Origin: Sphingomonas aracearum
Lineage (GTDB): Bacteria; Pseudomonadota; Alphaproteobacteria; Sphingomonadales; Sphingomonadaceae
Assembly (NCBI RefSeq): GCF_003345355.1
Contig: NZ_QQNB01000002.1
Span: 1,054,001-1,118,000 of the forward strand
Reading direction: 5' to 3'
DNA length: 64,000 nt
Shown here piece by piece: positions 46,712 through 55,935 of the stretch. The translations under genes were made by a program, and so were the position numbers. A model generated the notes under the pieces. It was not told the origin of the DNA and did not search any database. It saw only the letters and a list, made by a program, of their open reading frames with translations. How positions within the stretch are numbered: the stretch's first letter is position 1; each line of letters opens with the position of its first letter.

Positions 46712-46851
46712 GGCTGGATGAGCTCGTGCATCTCTCCTCCGCCCGCCTCCAGCTCGGCGATGCTCTCCAGCAACCGCTTGGCGTTCGCCGGCGAGCGCAG
46801 CAGGTAGAGCGTCTCCTCGACGGAGGCCCATTCGCTGGCGGACACCAGCAC
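46708..46851 (-). pseudogene. YefM/Phd-type antitoxin lacking its N-terminal domain
   Basis: The frame before yoeB encodes the C-terminal half of a YefM antitoxin: TRQRGEGAVLVSASEWAS and VEETLYLLRSPANAKRLLES. Recognisable sequence begins at about TRQRGEG, near 46885, but no start codon precedes it and an in-frame stop shared with the DUF815 gene lies at 46930. A GTG at 46851 with AAGG upstream could yield 47 aa (VLVSASEW to MHELIQP), keeping the toxin-binding tail but not the DNA-binding fold. Possibly a remnant or a minimal antitoxin. Confidence 0.65.
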
Positions 46852-46929
46852 TGCGCCTTCGCCCCTTTGCCGAGTGATGCCGAGAGGTGCGCAACCGCTA
46901 TCGCCCCTCCCTTTCCGCGCCTGGGACCC

Positions 46930-47742
46930 TCACCCCACACGCCTTCCCTCCCGCCCCGCCAGCTCCACCACATATTGCCACGCCACGCGCCCCGACCGGC
47001 TCCCGCGCCGCGTGGCCCAGCCGACCGCCTCGGCCGCATCGAACGGCAGACCAAGCGCCTCCGCATAGGCGCGCACGATGGCGAGGTAGGCGTCCTGGTC
47101 GACCACGTGGAAGCCGAGGCTCAGCCCGAAGCGGTCGGCCAACGCAAGGTTGTCGTCCGCCGCGTCGCGCGGGTTGATCGCGCTGTCCTGCTCGGCGAGG
47201 TCGCGCGGGATCAGGTGGCGGCGGTTGGCGGTGACGATCAGCCGGGCATTGTCCGGCCGCGCCTCCGCCCCGCCCTCCAGCAACGACCGCAGGGCGCGGC
47301 CATCGGCGGCATGGTCGAAGCCGAGATCGTCGAGGAACAGCGCGAACCGCCGCGAAACCGGCGCGATGGTGGCGAACAGCGCCGGCAGCGTCTCCAGGCT
47401 GGCGCTCGCCACCTCGATCAGCGCGAGCGCCCGGCCGGCGGCTTGCAGATGCGCAATGGCGCTTTTCACCAGCGCCGACTTGCCCGTGCCCCGCGCACCC
47501 CAGAGCAGCACGTCATGCGCCGGCAGCCCCTCCGCCAGCCGCTCGAGATTGCCGACCAGCGCCGCCTTCTGCGCATCGATCCCGCACAGCCTCTCCAGCG
47601 GCTGCGGCGCAAAGGCGCGGGCCGGCTGCAACACCGCGCCGCGCCACACATAGGCTGGATGCGCCAGGGGATCGGCCGGCGCGGGCGGCGGCGGGGCGAG
47701 GCGTTCCAGGGCGGCGGCGATGCGGAGAAGCGGATCGGTCAT
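46930..47742 (-). CDS. DUF815 family AAA+ ATPase
   Basis: A 270-aa P-loop ATPase of the DUF815 (COG2607) family. Walker A is LLWGARGTGKSALVK, Walker B is FALFLDDLGFD and sensor 1 is ARLIVTANRRHL; ALADRFGLSLGFHVVDQDAYL is also typical. A conserved bacterial protein whose client is unknown. ATG at MTDPLLRIAAALERL. Its stop abuts the truncated antitoxin region. Probably monocistronic. Confidence 0.9.
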   Translation of the reverse strand: MTDPLLRIAAALERLAPPPPAPADPLAHPAYVWRGAVLQPARAFAPQPLERLCGIDAQKAALVGNLERLAEGLPAHDVLLWGARGTGKSALVKSAIAHLQAAGRALALIEVASASLETLPALFATIAPVSRRFALFLDDLGFDHAADGRALRSLLEGGAEARPDNARLIVTANRRHLIPRDLAEQDSAINPRDAADDNLALADRFGLSLGFHVVDQDAYLAIVRAYAEALGLPFDAAEAVGWATRRGSRSGRVAWQYVVELAGREGRRVG

Positions 47743-47875
47743 GGCCCGGCGCTATCGCGCGACGGCGCGCCTGCCTAGGACCGAACACGCCGTCGGGCGG
47801 CGATACGCCTTCGACCAAAGGCCAGGGAGCCCTGCCGGAAAGCGGCTATATCCCGCAGCAGCAGCGGCCTGCCGG

Positions 47876-49921
47876 TCAGAGTGCCGCGAGCACCGCCTTT
47901 GCCGCCGCACGATCCCCGAACCGCGGATCCGCCATCGCCAACGCGATCTGCGCGCGCGCCGCCGCCTTGGCACCCGCATCGGCATAGGCCTGTGCCAGAT
48001 GCCAGCGCAGCGCCGGCACCGGCGCGATCGCGACGGCCTTTTGCAATATCTCCGCCGCCGCGGCCGGCTTGCCCGCCCCGTAGAGTGCCCAGCCATAGGC
48101 ATCCGCCGTGCCCGGGTTCATCGGCGCCAGATCGTTGGCGGCACGGGCGTAGCGCACCGCCACGGCATCGTCGCCATCGCCGCCATAGGCCGCCGCCAGC
48201 TCCGCCAGGAGCGTCGCATCGCGGTCGCCGATCCGCGCGCGCAGGCCTTCCAACCGCTCGATCGCTTCGCTCCACTGGCCCGCCGCGATCATCCAGTGCG
48301 CGGAAAGGCGCAGCGCGGCGATGCTTTGCGGATTTTGCGACAGGTACAGGGCCAGCGTGTTGGCCGCGCCTGCGCGGTCGCCCGCCCGGTCGCTGGCATC
48401 CACCAGCCGCAACATGATTGCCTCGTCAAAGCGCAAGTCCGCCGCGCGGCGATAGGCGCCCGCTGCTTCGGCGAAGCGACCGCCCGCGGCCAGCGTGTCG
48501 CCCAGCGCCGCCCAGGCCGCCGGTGCGCCCGGCATGCGCGCGGCGAGGCTCTTCGCGGCCGACACCGCCCCGGTGCGGTCGCCCTTGTCCACCAGCCCGC
48601 GCACATAGCCGAGCGCCGCCACCGGATCGCCGGGGCTTGCCGCCGCCACGCTTTGCAGCACGGGCAGGCTATCCTCCGCCCCGAACGGTGTCGAGCCGCC
48701 CGCCTGCGGCATGGCGGCGCGGTCCAGGAAGCGGGCGGCCCAGTCGCGCTCGCCCGTCCGCTCGAAGGCGCGCGCCACCAGGGTCAGCGTGTAGCTGTCG
48801 GCATCGGCGCGCAACGCCACCGGGCGCAGCACGTCCAGCGCGCCCCGCGCATCGCCCGAGCGCAGCAGCGCCGCGCCCAGCAGGCGCCGCGCCGTGACGT
48901 TCATCGGCTGGCGCCCGACCAGTTCGCGCCACTTGCCGATCGCCTGCTCGTAGCCGCCGGCCGCATAGTCCAGTGTGCCGCCGAGCAGCAGCGCGCCCGG
49001 CAACCCGTCGATCTGCCCCGCCGTGCGCGCCAGCAAGCCGCGCGCCAGCTCGTTCCTGCCGGCGCGCGCCGCCATCACCGCCTGGAGATAATAAGCCTGC
49101 GCGCTGCCCGGCCGTGCCGCCAGCGCCCGGCGGGTGGCGTCCAGCATGTCGGCATAGCGGCCGGCATCGCCCAGGGTCGCCGCATATTCGATCAGCGCCG
49201 GATGGTAAAAGGCATCGCGCTGCAGCACCGCCTCGAACCACGGCAGCGCGGCGACGAGGCCATATTGCGAGCGCACCAGTTCGCCGCGCAGCGTCTGCGC
49301 CTCCAGGTTGGCGGGATCGATCGCCACCGCCCGTGCCGCCGCGTCGCCCGCCGCGCGCACGTCGCCGGCCGAAAAGCGGACGCGGGCAAGATCGCCCCAG
49401 GCGAAGCTGTTGCGCGGATCAACCGCCAGCACCTGGCGCAGCGCGTCCTGCGCGTCGGCGACCTGCCCCTGCGCCGCCAGCGCCCGCGCGGCCACCCGCA
49501 TCGCATAGGCGCCATATCGCGCCGGCGTCTTGCCCGCCTCCGCAATCGCCCGCGCGGGGTCGCCCTGCAGCAGCCAGGCATGGGCATAAAGCTGGTGTGC
49601 GCGGTTCGCATCGAAGCCGGCCGCCCGCGCGCGGTCCAGCTCGGCCTCCGCCCCCACCCCGTCGCCCAGCGCCAGAAAGGCGCGCGCGAGCACCGCGTGC
49701 GCCAGGCCCCAGTCGGGATCGGAGGCGATCGCCTGCTGCGCGTTGCGCCGCGCGGCGGACCAGTTGCCGTTCTTCAGCGTCACCAGGCTCCGCGCGACAT
49801 ACACGCGCGCCATGGCGGGGTCCTCGCCCGCCGGCAGCAGCCGCGCCACGCCCGCCGCCACCCCGCCGACCAGCGCGACACCGCACAGCGCCACCAGCAA
49901 CTGGCGCATGCCTTTACGCAT
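47876..49921 (-). CDS. Membrane-anchored TPR-repeat protein (PrsT-like position)
   Basis: A 681-aa protein with one N-terminal membrane helix (LLVALCGVALVGGVAAGVA) and about 15-18 TPR-like helix pairs, such as AHAVLARAFLALGDGVGAEAEL and AYYLQAVMAARAGRNELARG. TPR proteins named PrsT lie in exosortase/PEP-CTERM loci and are thought to help assemble or export polysaccharide. Unlike classical PrsT it has no lipobox cysteine and is shorter. The start overlaps the prsR stop by 8 nt, so it is the last gene of the operon. Role inferred from position. Confidence 0.8.
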   Translation of the reverse strand: MRKGMRQLLVALCGVALVGGVAAGVARLLPAGEDPAMARVYVARSLVTLKNGNWSAARRNAQQAIASDPDWGLAHAVLARAFLALGDGVGAEAELDRARAAGFDANRAHQLYAHAWLLQGDPARAIAEAGKTPARYGAYAMRVAARALAAQGQVADAQDALRQVLAVDPRNSFAWGDLARVRFSAGDVRAAGDAAARAVAIDPANLEAQTLRGELVRSQYGLVAALPWFEAVLQRDAFYHPALIEYAATLGDAGRYADMLDATRRALAARPGSAQAYYLQAVMAARAGRNELARGLLARTAGQIDGLPGALLLGGTLDYAAGGYEQAIGKWRELVGRQPMNVTARRLLGAALLRSGDARGALDVLRPVALRADADSYTLTLVARAFERTGERDWAARFLDRAAMPQAGGSTPFGAEDSLPVLQSVAAASPGDPVAALGYVRGLVDKGDRTGAVSAAKSLAARMPGAPAAWAALGDTLAAGGRFAEAAGAYRRAADLRFDEAIMLRLVDASDRAGDRAGAANTLALYLSQNPQSIAALRLSAHWMIAAGQWSEAIERLEGLRARIGDRDATLLAELAAAYGGDGDDAVAVRYARAANDLAPMNPGTADAYGWALYGAGKPAAAAEILQKAVAIAPVPALRWHLAQAYADAGAKAAARAQIALAMADPRFGDRAAAKAVLAAL

Positions 49922-51266
49922 GCAGGTCGTAGCTTTTGAGGAGGTCGTAGAGGGTCGGCCGGCTCACGCCCAGCAGCTTGGCGGTATTGGAGATGTTGCC
50001 CTCGGCGCGCGCCAGCGCCTGGCGGATCGCGCGGCGATCGGCGGTTTCCCGCGCCGCCCGCAGGTTGAGCGGCAGGTCGTCGGCGGGCGCGGCGAGGTCG
50101 AGGTCGGCGGCGGTGACCAGCTTGCCCTCGGCCATGATCACCGCGCGTTTCATGCGGTTCTCCAGCTCGCGCACATTGCCCGGCCAGCTCCCCCCCTCGA
50201 TCGCCGCGGCGGCATCGGGCGACAGGCCGGAAACGCCGGCGTTCATCGACTTGGCGTAGCGGCGCAGGAAATGGCGCGCGAGCAGCACCGCGTCGCCGGG
50301 CCGCTCGGCAAGCGAGGGAATGCGCACCACGATCTCGGCGAGGCGGTAATAGAGATCCTCGCGGAAGGTGCCGGCCGCGACCATCGCATCCACGTCCTGA
50401 TGCGTGGCGCAGACGATGCGCGTGTCCACCGGGATCGCCTTGCGCCCGCCGATCCGCTCCACCACCCGCTCCTGCAGGAAGCGCAGCAGCTTGACCTGGA
50501 GCGGCAGCGGCACGTCGCCGATCTCGTCGAGGAACAAGGTGCCCCCTTCGGCCTGTTCGATCTTGCCGGGGGTGGTCTTCACCGCTCCGGTGAACGCGCC
50601 CTTTTCATGCCCGAACAGCTCGCTTTCGAGCAGCGTCTCGGGGATCGCGGCGCAGTTGATGGCGACGAACTGGCCCTTGCGGCCGGACGCCTCGTGCAGC
50701 CCGCGCGCAAGCAGCTCCTTGCCCGTGCCGGATGCGCCCAGCAGCATGACGGAGACGTCGGCCGAGGCGACCCGCTCGATCGTGCGCGTCACCTTCAGCA
50801 TCTCGGGCGCGGCGGTGATCATGCCGCCCAGCACGCGACCGCCGCCGGCCGCCGCCAGCCGCCGGTTCTCCGCCTCCAGCCTGTGCACATGGAACGCGCG
50901 CGCGACCATCAGGCCCAGCGCGTCGATGTCGATGGGCTTGCTGTAATAATCCCAGGCGCCCGATGCGATCGCGCGCAAGGCGCTTTCGTGCGCGCCATGG
51001 CCGGTGGCCACGATCACCTTCAGGTCTGGCTTCAGCCGCAGCATCTCCTCCAGCGTGGCGAAGCCCTCGGACGTGCCGTCCGGATCGGGCGGCAGGCCAA
51101 GGTCCAGCGTCGCCACGGCGGGCTCCTCCGCCCGCAGCATGTCGATCGCGCTCGCCCGATCGCCGGCGACGACCACATGATAGCCGTCATAGGCCCAGCG
51201 CAACTGGCGCTGAAGTCCCAGATCGTCTTCCACGATCAGCAGCTTGGGCTTGGCGGTATCGGTCAT
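49914..51266 (-). CDS. prsR: Sigma-54-dependent response regulator PrsR
   Basis: A 450-aa NtrC-type regulator: receiver domain (LLIVEDDLGLQRQLRWAY, phospho-Asp in VATLDLGLPPDPDG), AAA+ domain with Walker A GASGTGKELLARG, the GAFTGA loop that contacts sigma-54 and Walker B GGTLFLDEIGD, and a Fis-like helix-turn-helix (GNISNTAKLLGVSRPTLYDLL). PrsR works with PrsK to switch on PEP-CTERM/exopolysaccharide genes. Start at MTDTAKPKLLIVE; the longer frame is the antisense of prsK. Overlaps prsK by 4 nt (ATGA). A sigma-54-type promoter lies elsewhere in this window. Confidence 0.93.
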   Translation of the reverse strand: MTDTAKPKLLIVEDDLGLQRQLRWAYDGYHVVVAGDRASAIDMLRAEEPAVATLDLGLPPDPDGTSEGFATLEEMLRLKPDLKVIVATGHGAHESALRAIASGAWDYYSKPIDIDALGLMVARAFHVHRLEAENRRLAAAGGGRVLGGMITAAPEMLKVTRTIERVASADVSVMLLGASGTGKELLARGLHEASGRKGQFVAINCAAIPETLLESELFGHEKGAFTGAVKTTPGKIEQAEGGTLFLDEIGDVPLPLQVKLLRFLQERVVERIGGRKAIPVDTRIVCATHQDVDAMVAAGTFREDLYYRLAEIVVRIPSLAERPGDAVLLARHFLRRYAKSMNAGVSGLSPDAAAAIEGGSWPGNVRELENRMKRAVIMAEGKLVTAADLDLAAPADDLPLNLRAARETADRRAIRQALARAEGNISNTAKLLGVSRPTLYDLLKSYDLHA

Positions 51267-53320
51267 GCGGCTCTCGACAGGGAAGCGGTGGCGGGCTCGG
51301 CGCCGGGTTGGGCGAGAGGCAGGGACAGGCGAAAGCGCGTGCCCTCCCCTTCGCGGCTGTCCACGGCGATGCTGCCGCCCATGGCGATCACCAGCTGCCG
51401 CGCCTCGAACGCGCCGATGCCGAAGCCGGCCGGCTTGGTGGACAGGAACGGCTTGAACAGCTTGTCGCGCACGAAGCCGAGCGACATGCCGCAACCGGCA
51501 TCGATGACGTCGAGGGTCGCCCGCCCGTCGGCCACCCCCACCAGGATCGTCACCGGCTCCGCCGGGGCGGAAGCCTGAACCGCGTTCAGCGCCAGCTGCG
51601 CCACCGCCTGTTCCAGCCGCGCCGGATCGGCGAGCGCCGCGGCCGGCGTCTCCACCGTCACCACCACCGGGTGCGTCACGCGCAGGCGCGCCGCCACCCG
51701 CTCGGCCAGCGCCGACAGCTCCACCACAACCGGCGGCTCGGCGCGGGATCGATGGTGCTGCGACAGGCGGGCGAGCAGATCGTTCATCCGCCCGGCGGAC
51801 TCCTGCAGGGTGGCGATCATGTCCGCGCGGAACTCGGGATTGTCGGCATGCCGCTCCGCATTGCGGGCGAGCAGGCTGAGCTGGCTGACCAGGTTCTTGA
51901 TGTCGTGGAGGATGAAGGCGAAGCGACGGTTGAACTCGTCAAAGCGCTGCGCCTCGCCCAGCGCCTCCTGCGCGTTCGCCTCCGCCAGGTAGCTCGCCAC
52001 CTGACGGCCCGCGAGACGGAGGAGATCCAGGTCCTCCCAGTCGAGCGCGCGCGGCACGGGCGGCCGGGCCAGCAGAATGGCGCCCTGCAACCGCTCGAAA
52101 TGCATCAGCGGAACAAGCGCCCAGCCCTCCCCGTCCAGCATCCATTGCGGCACCGCCGCGGCCTCCGCCGGGCCGGAGGCGGCGGAGCGCAGACCGTCCA
52201 TCTCCACGATGCGGCCGCTCGCCGCCAGCCAGTCGGCCAGCTCCCGTCCCGCGCCCGCCTCTGCCTGCACCGGCCAGTTCCAGCGTGCGGCGACGTGCAT
52301 CCCCTGTTCGTGCGGCACCAGGAGCAGCCCGGCGGGCGAGTCGGTGAGGTCGGCCGTCGCCTGCACCACGCGCTCCGCCAGCGGCGCGGGATTGTCCGGC
52401 TTGCCCAGGGTATCGGTGAAGCGCAGCCACTCGGCGCGATAGTCGTAGCGGTGACGGAACAGGTGCTTGGCCAGCATCACCTTCGCCCAGGCGCGCAGCC
52501 ACGGCGACGAAACCACCGTGATCAGCGCCGCGGTGCCGCCGAAGATGAGCGCGGTCTGCGCAACGCGTTGGTGCTCCTCCCCCACCACCAGCGTGATCGC
52601 CTGGCAGGCCAGCACCATCACCAGCAGGTAGAAGGCGGCCCCCGCCAGCGCGATCGACTGCCACGCCACCGCGCGCGACACCCGCAACGTCCAGTCGCCC
52701 CGGCGATGGATCGCCACCGCGAACAACGGCGCCAGCAGCACGGTCACCGCGCCGCGCACGGCGATCAACCCCAGCGGGTCGAAGGAGGCGAAATAGGCCA
52801 GCCCGTAGATCAGGAGATCGAGCGCCCACAGCGCGCCCAGTGCCCCCACGATCATGCGCAGCCCGCTGCGGGGCTCGCGCAGGCCGGCAAACAGCTGGTT
52901 GGCGAGCACCAGTCCCGCCGCCGCCGCCATCATGCGCAGGCCCATCCGGCTCGCGCGGAAGATCGCCGCGGCCTCTGGTGCGGGGAAGCTCGCCTCCGCC
53001 ACCGCCACCGCCGTGCCGACGAGGATCGTCACGGCCAGCGCGCAATAGGCCAGCGCCAGCGCGCGCGGCGCGGTTCGCCGCGCCGGCGCGAACATGAAGG
53101 CGAGCCAGGCGAGGTTGCGCAGGCTCTCGAACACCCGCGCCGCCAGGTCCTGCGGCCCGATGCCGGCCACGGCCAGCGCCCACAAGGCGGTCGCCAGAAG
53201 CGCGGTCACCAGCGTTCGCCGCGGCAGCACCTCGCCCGCGTCGCGCGCCTGCGCCAGTGCCACCATGCAGAACAGCAAGGCGGCGAGCGCATGGCCCCAC
53301 AGGATGACGGTATCCGTCAT
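51263..53320 (-). CDS. prsK: XrtA/PEP-CTERM system histidine kinase PrsK
   Basis: A 685-aa membrane kinase. The N-terminal third has 8-10 membrane helices (GHALAALLFCMVALAQA onward), then a GAF-like sensory domain (AGLLLVPHEQGMHVAARW), the phospho-histidine in FAFILHDIKNLVSQLSLL and an ATPase domain with DAGCGMS and GFGIGAFEARQLV. This architecture is that of PrsK, partner of PrsR. Both are in one operon with a sugar transferase 7 nt upstream. The input signal is unknown. Confidence 0.92.
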   Translation of the reverse strand: MTDTVILWGHALAALLFCMVALAQARDAGEVLPRRTLVTALLATALWALAVAGIGPQDLAARVFESLRNLAWLAFMFAPARRTAPRALALAYCALAVTILVGTAVAVAEASFPAPEAAAIFRASRMGLRMMAAAAGLVLANQLFAGLREPRSGLRMIVGALGALWALDLLIYGLAYFASFDPLGLIAVRGAVTVLLAPLFAVAIHRRGDWTLRVSRAVAWQSIALAGAAFYLLVMVLACQAITLVVGEEHQRVAQTALIFGGTAALITVVSSPWLRAWAKVMLAKHLFRHRYDYRAEWLRFTDTLGKPDNPAPLAERVVQATADLTDSPAGLLLVPHEQGMHVAARWNWPVQAEAGAGRELADWLAASGRIVEMDGLRSAASGPAEAAAVPQWMLDGEGWALVPLMHFERLQGAILLARPPVPRALDWEDLDLLRLAGRQVASYLAEANAQEALGEAQRFDEFNRRFAFILHDIKNLVSQLSLLARNAERHADNPEFRADMIATLQESAGRMNDLLARLSQHHRSRAEPPVVVELSALAERVAARLRVTHPVVVTVETPAAALADPARLEQAVAQLALNAVQASAPAEPVTILVGVADGRATLDVIDAGCGMSLGFVRDKLFKPFLSTKPAGFGIGAFEARQLVIAMGGSIAVDSREGEGTRFRLSLPLAQPGAEPATASLSRAA

Positions 53321-53327
53321 CGTCCGC

Positions 53328-54716
53328 TCAGCGTGCGCCCTCCGGCCACAGGACGACGCGAATCGTCTGCAACAGGATCAGCAGGTCGAGAAAGGGCGAA
53401 TAGTTCTTCGCGTAATAAAGGTCGTATTCCAGCTTCTGCCGCGAATCGTCGATCGACGCGCCATAGGGATAGTTGATCTGCGCCCAGCCGGTAATGCCCG
53501 GCTTCACCATGTGGCGTTCGGCATAATAGGGCAGCTGCTGCTCCAGATCCTCCACGAATTGCGGGCGCTCGGGACGCGGCCCGACGAAGCTCATCTCGCC
53601 CTTCAGCACGCTCCAGCATTGCGGCAGCTCGTCGATGCGCAGCTTGCGGATGATCCGGCCGATGCGCGTGATGCGCGGATCGTCCTTTTCCGCCCACACC
53701 GCCTTGCCGCCGACTTCGGCGTCCTGCCGCATGGAGCGCAGCTTGATGCAGTCGAAGCCGACATTGTAGAGCCCGACGCGCCGCTGGCGGTAGAAGGCGG
53801 GACCGCGGCTTTCCAGCTTGATGGCAAGCGCGATCAGCAGGATCAGCGGCGACATGATCGTCAGCAGCAGCGCGCTGGCGGCGATGTCGAACAAGCGCTT
53901 GAACATGCTCGACAGGATGCGTCCGGACGAAAAGCCGTCGGAAAAGATCAGCCAGCTCGGGTTGACGCTCTGCAGGTCCACGCGCCCGGTCTCGCGCTCC
54001 AGAAACGAGCTGATCTCGTTGACGTGCACACCCGTGGTCTTGATGCGCAGCAGGTCCTTGAGCGGCAGGGCGTTGCGCCGCTCCTCCAGCGCCAGCACCA
54101 CCTCGCTGGCGTTCAGCAGCACCACATGGTCCGCCAGGTTGTAGATCGCCTCGCGCTCGATCGCTTCCGGGATGATCCGCTTCGCCTCCGCCATGGCGAC
54201 ATAGCCGACCACCACGAAGCCGGCGCCCGGCCGCGCCGCCAGCGCCTTCAGCCGCGCCGCGCGGGCACCCGCGCCCAGCACCACCACCCGCCGCTTGAAC
54301 ACCTGGCCGCCCAGCGTCTTGCCGAGGAGAATGCGCAACGCCACCAGCAGCGCCGCGGCGAACGCCATCGAATACAGCAGGTTGGATCGCCAGAACGTCG
54401 CCTGCGGCAACAGGAAGAAGATCACCGACAGGAAGATCACGCCCAGCGAGATCGCCACCAGCAACCGCGCGGTGGCGTAGCGCAGCGACTGGAAGGACTG
54501 CGCGCCGTAAACGCCCACCGCCACCATTGCGGTTTCCAGCGACACGCCGAAGCTCAGCAATGGCACCACGCGGGTGTGGATTGGCTCCACCCCCATGGCG
54601 ATCTGGTGCGCGCGCAGGACCCAGCCGGCTTCCGCCGCCGCCAGCAACAGCACGAAGTCCAGCAAGCCGAGCAGCAGCACGGCGTTGGGGACATAGTGTT
54701 TGAACACCCGGATCAT
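53328..54716 (-). CDS. Exosortase-associated undecaprenyl-phosphate sugar transferase (EpsB_2-like)
   Basis: A 462-aa polyprenyl-phosphate hexose-1-phosphate transferase that starts exopolysaccharide repeat-unit synthesis on the lipid carrier. Four N-terminal helices and a NAD-binding-like domain (VVVLGAGARAARLKALA) precede the catalytic domain: FDIAASALLLTIMSPLILLI, YRQRRVGLYNVGFDCIKLRSM, RIDELPQCWSVLKGEMSFVG and RPGITGW-like KPGITGWAQINYPYG. The sequence fits the group linked to PEP-CTERM systems (TIGR03013). Start at MIRVFKHYVPNAVL. First gene of the prsK-prsR operon. Confidence 0.92.
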   Translation of the reverse strand: MIRVFKHYVPNAVLLLGLLDFVLLLAAAEAGWVLRAHQIAMGVEPIHTRVVPLLSFGVSLETAMVAVGVYGAQSFQSLRYATARLLVAISLGVIFLSVIFFLLPQATFWRSNLLYSMAFAAALLVALRILLGKTLGGQVFKRRVVVLGAGARAARLKALAARPGAGFVVVGYVAMAEAKRIIPEAIEREAIYNLADHVVLLNASEVVLALEERRNALPLKDLLRIKTTGVHVNEISSFLERETGRVDLQSVNPSWLIFSDGFSSGRILSSMFKRLFDIAASALLLTIMSPLILLIALAIKLESRGPAFYRQRRVGLYNVGFDCIKLRSMRQDAEVGGKAVWAEKDDPRITRIGRIIRKLRIDELPQCWSVLKGEMSFVGPRPERPQFVEDLEQQLPYYAERHMVKPGITGWAQINYPYGASIDDSRQKLEYDLYYAKNYSPFLDLLILLQTIRVVLWPEGAR

Positions 54717-54882
54717 GCGCTCGCCTCGGTCGGTCCCGTGTAAAGATTGCCGACAAGTTCGTCTTTGTCTGTCGCAGCAATTGACAAACGAAGCGTGAAG
54801 AGGCCTTGCACGGATCATCATAGCTCGACGATCGTTACGCCCCCGTAGCGCATTTCCGTGCGCGAAATCCCCAGGAGCCCGC

Positions 54883-55935
54883 ATGTCGCCGCAGACCACG
54901 ATCGTCCCTGTCATCCTTTCGGGCGGATCGGGCACGCGCCTGTGGCCGATGTCGCGTCCGGAAAAGCCCAAGCAGCTGCTGCCGCTCACCGCCGAGGCGA
55001 CCATGCTGCAGCTCACCGCGCAGCGGGCGGTTGGCGAGCGCTTCGCCGCGCCGATCGTAGTCGCCAACGCGCGCCATGCCGAGGAGATCGAGGCGCAGCT
55101 CGCCGCGGTAGGCGCAGAGCCGCAGGCGCTGATCCTGGAGCCCGCCGGCCGCAACACCGCGCCGGCGATCGCGCTTGCCGCGCTGGCCGCCGATCCTGCC
55201 GCCCCGCTTCTCGTCATGCCGTCCGACCATGTCATCGCGGACGTGCCCGCCTTTCTGGCCGCGGTCGACGCTGCCCTGCCGCTGGTGGCCGAGGGCTGGC
55301 TCGTCACCTTCGGCATCTCCCCCGATGCGCCGGAGACCGGCTATGGCTGGATCCAGGTCGGCGAGGAGATCGCCGCGCGTGTGCACCGCGTGGCCCGGTT
55401 CGTGGAGAAGCCGCCGCGCGACAAGGCCGAGGCCATGCTGGCGGCGGGCGACCATGCGTGGAACGGCGGCATCTTCCTGTTCCGCGCAGATGCGTTCCTT
55501 GCTGCGCTGGAGACGCATTGCCCGCAGATGCTGGCCGCGGTCACCGAGGCGATGGACAAGGCCGGCCACGACGGCACCCGCCTGCTGCCCGATGCCGAGG
55601 CCTTTGCCCGCTCGCCGGACGATTCGATCGACTATGCCGTGATGGAAAAGGCCGACCGCGTCGCGGTGGTGCCCGTCGCCATGGGCTGGAGCGATGTGGG
55701 CAGCTGGGACGCGCTGCACGCCATTTCCGATACCGATGGCGTGGGCAACGCGCACCAGGGCGAGGTGCTGGCGATCGACACCGCCAACTGCCTGGTGCGC
55801 ACCGATGGCGCGCGGATCGCGCTGGTCGGCGTGGAGGACCTGATCGTGGTGGCGAGCGGCGATGACATCCTCGTCCTGCCGCGCGGCCGCAGCCAAGAGG
55901 TCAAGAAGCTGATCGAGGCGATGAAGAACAGGTAG
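54883..55935 (+). CDS. manC: Mannose-1-phosphate guanylyltransferase
   Basis: A 350-aa nucleotidyltransferase making GDP-mannose from mannose-1-phosphate and GTP. The signature is ILSGGSGTRLWPMSRPEKPKQ; MPSDHVI, FVEKPP and WNGGIFLF are further active-site segments. It lacks the fused phosphomannose isomerase domain of long ManC proteins. AGGAG precedes the ATG. Divergent from the sugar transferase, so it probably supplies GDP-mannose for the same polysaccharide. Its last 35 nt overlap the 3' end of the opposing membrane-protein gene. Confidence 0.93.
   Translation: MSPQTTIVPVILSGGSGTRLWPMSRPEKPKQLLPLTAEATMLQLTAQRAVGERFAAPIVVANARHAEEIEAQLAAVGAEPQALILEPAGRNTAPAIALAALAADPAAPLLVMPSDHVIADVPAFLAAVDAALPLVAEGWLVTFGISPDAPETGYGWIQVGEEIAARVHRVARFVEKPPRDKAEAMLAAGDHAWNGGIFLFRADAFLAALETHCPQMLAAVTEAMDKAGHDGTRLLPDAEAFARSPDDSIDYAVMEKADRVAVVPVAMGWSDVGSWDALHAISDTDGVGNAHQGEVLAIDTANCLVRTDGARIALVGVEDLIVVASGDDILVLPRGRSQEVKKLIEAMKNR

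Noticed and set aside
47720..49939. 739-codon plus-strand open frame
   Set aside because: Antisense to the TPR protein gene, no recognisable motif.
50963..53476. 837-codon plus-strand open frame
   Set aside because: Antisense to prsK, with the typical Arg/His/Gln-rich shadow composition.
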